Of a DNA stretch of 16,257 nt, positions 14,467-16,257 are shown piece after piece (the first letter of the stretch is position 1; every line of letters starts with the position of its first letter). Source of the stretch: CAYJLC01 sp964370735 (lineage in GTDB: Bacteria > Bacillota > Clostridia > Oscillospirales > Butyricicoccaceae); contig CAYJLC010000043.1 of assembly GCA_964370735.1 (NCBI GenBank), positions 1-16,257 on the forward strand. The letters run 5' to 3'. The notes below the pieces were generated by a model. The model did no database searches, had not been told where the DNA came from, and saw only the letters and a program-made list of their open reading frames with translations. A program made the translations under genes and the position numbers.

Positions 14467-14516
14467 GTAAAAGTAATTATTTGTTCAGAAATTTTACGTA
14501 TTATAAGGAGGGAATT

Positions 14517-16133
14517 TTGGATAGATATAATCTGAGAATTGCAGTCACTGAAAATGATGAAATCATCAATTTGATAAACAATGCTGACAAAATCGACAGA
14601 TTAACTGTTGATTGCAGAAAAATAGATATAAATAATGAAGATAGCTATAAAAAAGCTGACGTTTTAATCATCGACGCTAATGCACCGTATGCTCTTATAC
14701 ACCAAGTATATGATAATCGTGCACCTTATGCAGTCGTTGTTTTGGCATGCGAAATTTCACAATTTAAAATTCTTGGTGATGATTCCAAAAGTAACCTTTT
14801 TGATATATGGATTAATGCTGAACCTGAACTATATTCTTATAGAGTAAATCAATTTCTTTTCAGAATGCGAGATTACTTAGACGCAGAGCTTGCGGCAAAC
14901 CAATTAGACACGCTTATAGACAGTGTTCCTGATTTAATCTGGTTTAAAGACCCTATCGGCTCTCACATCAAAGTAAATAACAGTTTTTGTGATACTGTAA
15001 ACAAAACAAAAGAGCAAATAAAATATCGTGGTCATTGCTATATTTGGGATTTAGATATGTCTGAATATGAGCAAGGCGAATATGTTTGCATGGAAACCGA
15101 AGAAGTTGTTATAAAAGAGCAAGGCACATTTTTATTTGATGAAAAAGTAAAAATTAGCGACGAAATGCGTCAACTAAAAACCTATAAATCTGCAATTGTT
15201 GGCAGAAATGGTGAAACAATCGGAACAGTTGGTCTCGCTCGTGATGTAACAGATATTTGGAATACTCACGCCGAGTTTAAAACGCTGATTAACCACCTTC
15301 CATTCCCTATGATGATAGTAACTGACGATTTTAAATTTGTCAGCGGAAATATAATTTTTGATGATATCTTTGGAGAAAACTCTCATGGAGAAAATTTCGA
15401 CCTTGAAAAATTTGGCAATCAGTTTTTCAACCAAGACATCTCTATGAAAGATAAAATCGACAAAACAATGGAATGCCAGATGGCTTGCAAAGATAAAACT
15501 TGCACATTTTTAATCGAGAAAAGCCCTATATATGATGTTTTCAACCAACTAAATGGATTTTTCTTTATTTTCAATGATATTACTACGCAAAGAGAGTACG
15601 AGAGAAAATTAAAATCTATCTCTAGAACAGACGAGCTTACAGACATTAATAATCGTGTTGCTATAAGAAATTATTTCGACACTAACTTCCAAAAAGCCTA
15701 TTCAAATCGTATTCCAGTTTCAGTTATGATGATGGATATCGATTACTTTAAAAACTACAACGATAAATACGGGCACCCTTCTGGTGACAAAGTTTTGGCT
15801 GCTATTGGCTATATTTTAAAAGAAATCAGTGCTGAAACAGGCATTTTTGTTGCAAGATATGGTGGCGAAGAATTTATTTTAATCGCAGAAAATAAAACGC
15901 AAAGCGAAATTAAAAACTTTGCGGATGATTTATGCTCTCGAATTAAAGAGAGAAAAATTCCTCACGAAAGTTCTGAAGTTTCCGATATTGTTACTGCTAG
16001 TTTAGGTGTTGCATATTTTAAAAATATATCTTTAAATAACACCGTCGGAGATATAATTAAAATCGCTGATAGTCTTCTTTACGAAGCGAAAAATAGTGGC
16101 AGAAATAGATGGATTTTCAAAGAAATCAACTAG
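14517..16133 (+). CDS. cytosolic diguanylate cyclase: receiver-like, two PAS-like domains, GGDEF
   Basis: 538 residues. Makes c-di-GMP from two GTP. Order: receiver-like domain (about 4-122) with an Asp at the end of the third strand (V-L-I-I-D-A-N, Asp53) but no clear Lys at the fifth strand; PAS-like domain 1 (about 127-247, opening with L-I-D-S-V-P-D-L-I-W-F-K-D); PAS-like domain 2 (about 251-358); GGDEF domain (about 368-538) with T-D-E-L-T-D-I-N-N-R, metal-binding M-D-I-D-Y-F-K (Asp407) and active-site G-G-E-E-F (449-453). The position of the RxxD product-inhibition site reads E-T-G-I, so that site is absent. No membrane segment or signal peptide. Start TTG 14517: AAGGAGG (14505-14511) is 5 bases upstream, whereas an earlier TTG at 14481 precedes that site and lies only a few bases into the predicted mRNA. 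Monocistronic. Confidence 0.9.
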   Translation: MDRYNLRIAVTENDEIINLINNADKIDRLTVDCRKIDINNEDSYKKADVLIIDANAPYALIHQVYDNRAPYAVVVLACEISQFKILGDDSKSNLFDIWINAEPELYSYRVNQFLFRMRDYLDAELAANQLDTLIDSVPDLIWFKDPIGSHIKVNNSFCDTVNKTKEQIKYRGHCYIWDLDMSEYEQGEYVCMETEEVVIKEQGTFLFDEKVKISDEMRQLKTYKSAIVGRNGETIGTVGLARDVTDIWNTHAEFKTLINHLPFPMMIVTDDFKFVSGNIIFDDIFGENSHGENFDLEKFGNQFFNQDISMKDKIDKTMECQMACKDKTCTFLIEKSPIYDVFNQLNGFFFIFNDITTQREYERKLKSISRTDELTDINNRVAIRNYFDTNFQKAYSNRIPVSVMMMDIDYFKNYNDKYGHPSGDKVLAAIGYILKEISAETGIFVARYGGEEFILIAENKTQSEIKNFADDLCSRIKERKIPHESSEVSDIVTASLGVAYFKNISLNNTVGDIIKIADSLLYEAKNSGRNRWIFKEIN

Positions 16134-16153
16134 TTTTTATTATAAAATATACT

Positions 16154-16185
16154 AAAACCTTGCTTTTTTAAGCAGGGTTTTTTTT
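16154..16185 (+). terminator. intrinsic terminator of the diguanylate cyclase
   Basis: AAAACCTTGCTT (16154-16165) pairs with AAGCAGGGTTTT (16170-16181, one U-G pair) around TTTT and runs into a T8 tract ending at 16185. It lies 20 bases after the stop codon. Confidence 0.9.
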
Positions 16186-16200
16186 CGTTAAATTATGTTT

Positions 16201-16246
16201 GTCAACCATTTTATACATATAAAATTCACATATTTTTTTGTTGACT
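16201..16246. promoter_or_regulatory. nested dyads near the window end, possible control site of the next gene
   Basis: ATTTTATA (16208-16215) and TATAAAAT (16218-16225) form a perfect dyad around CA. Outside it GTCAAC (16201-16206) faces GTTGAC (16240-16245). TTGACT at 16241-16246 could be the -35 of a gene starting beyond the edge. Speculative. Confidence 0.3.
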
Positions 16247-16257
16247 TTTACCAAAAA

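Noticed and set aside
14135..14516. c-di-GMP riboswitch controlling the cyclase
   Set aside because: I see no GEMM consensus, and the mapped-by-eye promoter leaves only about 44 leader bases.
14481..14516. TTG 14481 as start of the cyclase
   Set aside because: It is only about 8 bases from the predicted transcript start and lies upstream of the strong AAGGAGG.

Overview
The window is AT-rich, roughly 30% G+C by eye. It has strong Shine-Dalgarno sites (AGGAGG type), TTG and GTG starts, sigma-A-like promoters, an S-layer-homology protein, a copper-amine-oxidase-like 'stalk' domain protein and a TSCPD protein. Together these suggest a motile, anaerobic, low-GC Firmicute of class Clostridia; the genus cannot be named from the sequence. 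Ten Ns at 1977-1986 show that this is a draft or metagenome scaffold.

Left block (1-2590, + strand). After a possible 8-codon 3' end of an upstream gene there is a drug-resistance-like cassette: MarR regulator, MATE exporter (8-nt overlap) and, across the N gap, a GNAT acetyltransferase, closed by a hairpin terminator. The MarR promoter carries four tandem copies of a 14-bp unit, a likely autoregulatory operator array.

Middle block (2631-13142, - strand). From right to left the genes are: a four-gene operon (HlyD/MacA-like adaptor with a duplicated core, MacB-type ATPase, MacB/FtsX-type permease, secreted SLH protein) ending at a terminator at 7617-7646; a methyl-accepting chemotaxis protein with its own promoter and terminator; an ABCB-type exporter half-transporter with its own terminator; and a secreted CAP-domain protein with two stalk-like repeats. 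The adaptor operon is the best candidate for a less-described system, since it couples a MacB-like extrusion pump to a cell-wall-anchored protein in what appears to be a monoderm.

Right block (13266-16185, + strand, divergent from the adaptor operon). A two-gene unit encodes a TSCPD protein and a cysteine-containing MarR-like regulator, and ends in a long three-segment hairpin with a U tract. A repeat-rich intergenic region of about 390 bp follows. It has four GTTACAT motifs, two related dyads, a promoter and a decayed promoter copy. It leads into a cytosolic diguanylate cyclase with a receiver-like domain, two PAS-like domains and GGEEF, initiated at TTG and followed by a terminator. MCP and GGDEF indicate motility and c-di-GMP signalling. 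Two MarR regulators and three transporters indicate response to toxic compounds.

Several starts were moved inward from the longest open frame because the Shine-Dalgarno lies inside that frame: MarR at 191, MATE at 642, MCP at 7443, SLH protein at 9509, adaptor at 13142 and GGDEF at 14517.
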